Positions 61,291-64,000 of a DNA stretch of 64,000 nt are shown piece by piece. Source of the stretch: Ornithodoros turicata (Eukaryota; Arthropoda; Arachnida; Ixodida; Argasidae); contig NC_088201.1 of assembly GCF_037126465.1 (NCBI RefSeq), positions 227,484,016 to 227,548,015 on the forward strand, read 5' to 3'. The translations under genes and the position numbers were made by a program. How positions within the stretch are numbered: position 1 is the stretch's first letter; the number at the start of each line of letters is the position of its first letter. The notes below the pieces were generated by a model. That model was not told the DNA's origin. It worked only from the letters and a program-made list of their open reading frames with translations, and ran no database searches.

Positions 61291-63640
61291 TCATCAAGTC
61301 GTCAATATGAAACGCCTCTAGCGCCACCGAGTGACTTGTAAACGCTGTACGCAATATACTTCACACGAGAAACCTGCATTACTTCCTTCGGTAACAAAAC
61401 GTAATGACACTTGTCTTACGGTTCATCAGCAGGTCATCGGGAGAAGTAATTCGACTTCCCCATGTACGATTTCTATGTTCTTTGGAGATGCAGGCATACC
61501 CTGTTATGTCCGTCTATCGGGTGTTGCAGTGGTCAGCTGGATGGGCCATTCCGTGTTCACATTTGCGCGAGTTTGCCACAATCTAAATCCGAAGCACTCC
61601 AAACCATTGAAACTGCATAGCGTCCAGCGAGAGAACAAGAACACGCGGGCCTCCAAACGTTTCTCCTCCGTTCAACACCTCGTTCCTTAATCAAATGACT
61701 CTCGCACAATCAGCGCGAAGTAAAACTGACATCAGTACTCGAAGACCTATGAGCAACCACATATTTACATATATCGTGCAGCTAATTTAGGATTTTGGGA
61801 GCAACTGGTACCAGTGCCAACAATGTTTTTGAAGCGGCGCGTTTCGCTGAACTGTCGGTGGATGACCTGGACTGGATCGACTGGATCTATGACCTCGCTT
61901 GTATATGATTGGAAAAAGAAAGAAACCTGCCGGTGCCGAAGCTGTTTTCTTTTTAGGAAAAAAAAAATGTTCCCTGAAACAGCACCACAAAGGGTGCTGC
62001 CCCGATGACTTAATAGGGAGTTTTAGCTGACCCCTTTGCGTTCCGCGCTGCCTACGGTGATCCTCTGAACGCTAGCGGAACCGGGGTCAGAAAATTGGTT
62101 GTGGCCCCAGGGCGGTCATCCCGTTTTCCCTTTCTGTTCAACTCTCTGTCTGCAAATGATCAGCTAAGCCTTTTCCAGTGAAAGCAAGACGGTACTCTTT
62201 ATTATTAGTTTTCATTGTATTTGAAAATAATTACATGACTATTGCTTTCATAATAAACCTGAATATTAAAAAAGGCCGGTCAGATTTCCAACAGCCAAAA
62301 CTGGGCCGACTTTGGTGCAAGCCTCTGATAAATAGGAAATTTGCGCTTGATGCTATTTGCCCAGACTTCACTTCCGAGCTTTTGGAGAGTCCTACAGGAG
62401 CGATACCAAATATCCAAAGTGTCCTCTAAAATCTGTTGCTGCTGTCCACTTTGAACTGGACAGAAATTGAACGTTGATTTTGCTGGGAAGTGTTCGGCGT
62501 GGAACGACGAGGCTGTCTTTCCGTACGTGGTTCATTAAACGTTGATGAAATGGACTATGAAATGTCTCGTACTCATTTCGCTCGAAAACCCGGTCCAGTG
62601 GCACTACTATTGCATTTAGTTACCCTGCACATCCCATCAGGCCCCTTTTACATAAACCATATCGTGGGACACATTTGAGTACATAGCAGTGTGCTTTCAA
62701 CAAATCCATGAGCTCTGTAAGGCAAGCCGTCAAATAGGGTTTTGGTAAAATAGCAGGCAACTGGGCCTTTTCAGATTTCCGCCGGAAAAGAAAGAAAGAA
62801 ATGCAGAGACAGAATGTGGCACGCATGTACAAAGTCAGTGCAATCCCTGCAAACTACCACACGTGTTTGTATGGATCCCAAATGTCAGGCTACATCGGTA
62901 TTGAGCCTCCACTCATGGAGCATTACCTGACTCCCAAGCGTTACTAAATTGGCAACCACCATTTTTTGTGACGTGGAACATTTTGTATCCCACTGTATCC
63001 CACTCTGTATCCCACTCCCCTCTGTACTGTGTGTGCATTGCCTGGATTAAGGTGCTCACGCGCAAAGTGCGACGTATCAGCTCTTCGCATGCATCGTCGA
63101 GGAAAACTTGTGCCACAACGTTGCCTAGGAAATCACAAACAACAAGGAAAATGTTACAGGAGAAAGTCGGAGCAGCAGAGGTAACGGAAGAGAAAACTAG
63201 GTCTTGCGTAACGAGCCGCTCACGGAACCCGTTTGCTCCATTCAGGACGGGAAATGTCCTGACATTCATTGCGTCTAATTTCAGTGCCAGATAAGGTTTA
63301 TTTTTGCTTGGGGGTGGGGCAGTGTAATTAGAGGCATCCCGGAGACGTTTGCGACCACCCCAGCATCCCTAGCTTGCCAGGCGCAATTGTCATCTTGTCC
63401 TGTTCCTCATGATTCACCTCCTCAATGATACAGATAAAATGGTTAAAAAGCAAGCGAGCTGGTGGCTAAGATCCATGACCATGATCCATCGTCTGTTTTT
63501 CGTCTTTTTTTCCCAGTCTCGGGTTTTCGTCATGGATCCTCAATGAGTCCGGCCGGAAATGCAGATCGAGAGGCGCTGGGTTTGTGACCAATGAGAGACG
63601 ACGAAACCAATGCACAGTAAACGTTTTTACACTTTTTTGG
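61291..63640. other. No gene recognised
   Basis: A 118-codon minus ORF (62913-63269) and the antisense 108-codon ORF lack motifs. 62975-63015 repeats TCCCACTGTATCCCACTCTG words three times. A weak CCPDD module lies at 61968-62005. Confidence 0.35.
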
Positions 63641-63830
63641 TGTAAATGGCTTGTCCTATGGCGTACACCCTTTTGTGTTGCCTTTAGACTGAAATGATGG
63701 GTGTTTTCTAATACACCCTTTAGTTAAGTGTATTCCTAATAAAACACTGTTATAATGGGTGTTTAAAAACAAAAACACCCTTAAAAGGGGCGTATTCGAT
63801 TGAAAACACCTTTTATGATGAAATTGTTTG
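63640..63830. repeat. AAACACCCTTTT palindrome-rich tract
   Basis: At least seven spaced degenerate ACACCCTTTT / TGGGTGTTTT words on both strands in about 190 bp (63665, 63688, 63710, 63757, 63772, 63805 and around). Confidence 0.5.
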
Positions 63831-64000
63831 CTAGCAAATATTCCTTCGCAAATAGTTAGCTTAATAGAAGCATCCACGGCAGCATGCCGAGACCAGTGCA
63901 TGGCAGAGACATACAGATCGACATTCTTGCTTCTATGGAAAGCAGAACCGTGAACACAACAGACTTCCAGCCGTAGAACCTAAACAGGAGCGCAATGCGT
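63831..64000. other. No gene recognised
   Basis: Window end. Confidence 0.4.

Noticed and set aside
62913..63269. 118-codon minus ORF as an exon or Harbinger-type nuclease
   Set aside because: A vague resemblance only; no catalytic residues in the right order, and the antisense frame is equally open.
1..64000. Endogenous viral element
   Set aside because: No capsid, polymerase or glycoprotein motif was recognised. All RT sequence fits LINE or Penelope families.

Overview
The window looks like a repeat-dense, gene-poor stretch of arthropod nuclear DNA, most likely from a tick. The reasons are the density of LINE, Penelope-like (PLE) and mariner debris, a near-complete tRNA-derived SINE resembling the tick Ruka type (family name from memory), abundant (TA)n tracts, and no long open gene on either strand. 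Nothing looks bacterial: there are no operons, no rRNA and no CRISPR. Almost all coding sequence here is broken transposon coding sequence. I found one candidate host-gene first exon (minus strand, start near 58493).

Layout. 1-6.5 kb is a three-level nest. A transposon-type or domesticated ORF (minus, 6487 to 355) is split by a 4.17-kb P-like element with a THAP first exon, matching terminal inverted repeats and a perfect 8-bp target duplication. That element in turn carries two head-to-head, 5'-truncated PLE copies. 6.5-12 kb is mostly unrecognised, with one CR1/L2-like LINE 3' end. 12.2-15.4 kb is a Jockey/CR1-like LINE interrupted by a complete SINE with an 11-bp duplication. 18.2-19.4 kb, 23.7-24.6 kb and 31.6-34.5 kb hold three large inverted-repeat (fold-back) elements. 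20.6-23.4 kb holds a zinc-finger transposon ORF and a PLE 3' end with a hammerhead-like motif. 25.3-31.1 kb holds LINE ORF1/ORF2, SINE, PLE and mariner fragments and a repeat family ending in a poly-aspartate ORF. 40.5-46.4 kb holds two LINE 3' halves separated by a tandem array (about 499-bp unit) of the same family's 3' end.

The most interesting part is 46.4-54.1 kb. It holds a PLE with a hammerhead-like motif in its 3' UTR, at least five 288-292-bp tandem monomers that each contain a hammerhead-ribozyme fold with a long conserved stem I, a facing pair of a second hammerhead type on the same backbone, and two palindromic (TA)n-flanked elements with a PLE-type hammerhead in each arm. I read these as retrozyme-like and non-autonomous PLE elements that move through self-cleaving RNA. 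55.5-61.3 kb holds further LINE pieces, CCAATATTGG-rich arrays, a candidate promoter plus first exon, and a mariner remnant. The last 3 kb are mostly unrecognised.

All calls come from reading by eye. Family names above superfamily level are tentative, and repeat boundaries are approximate unless a target duplication fixes them.
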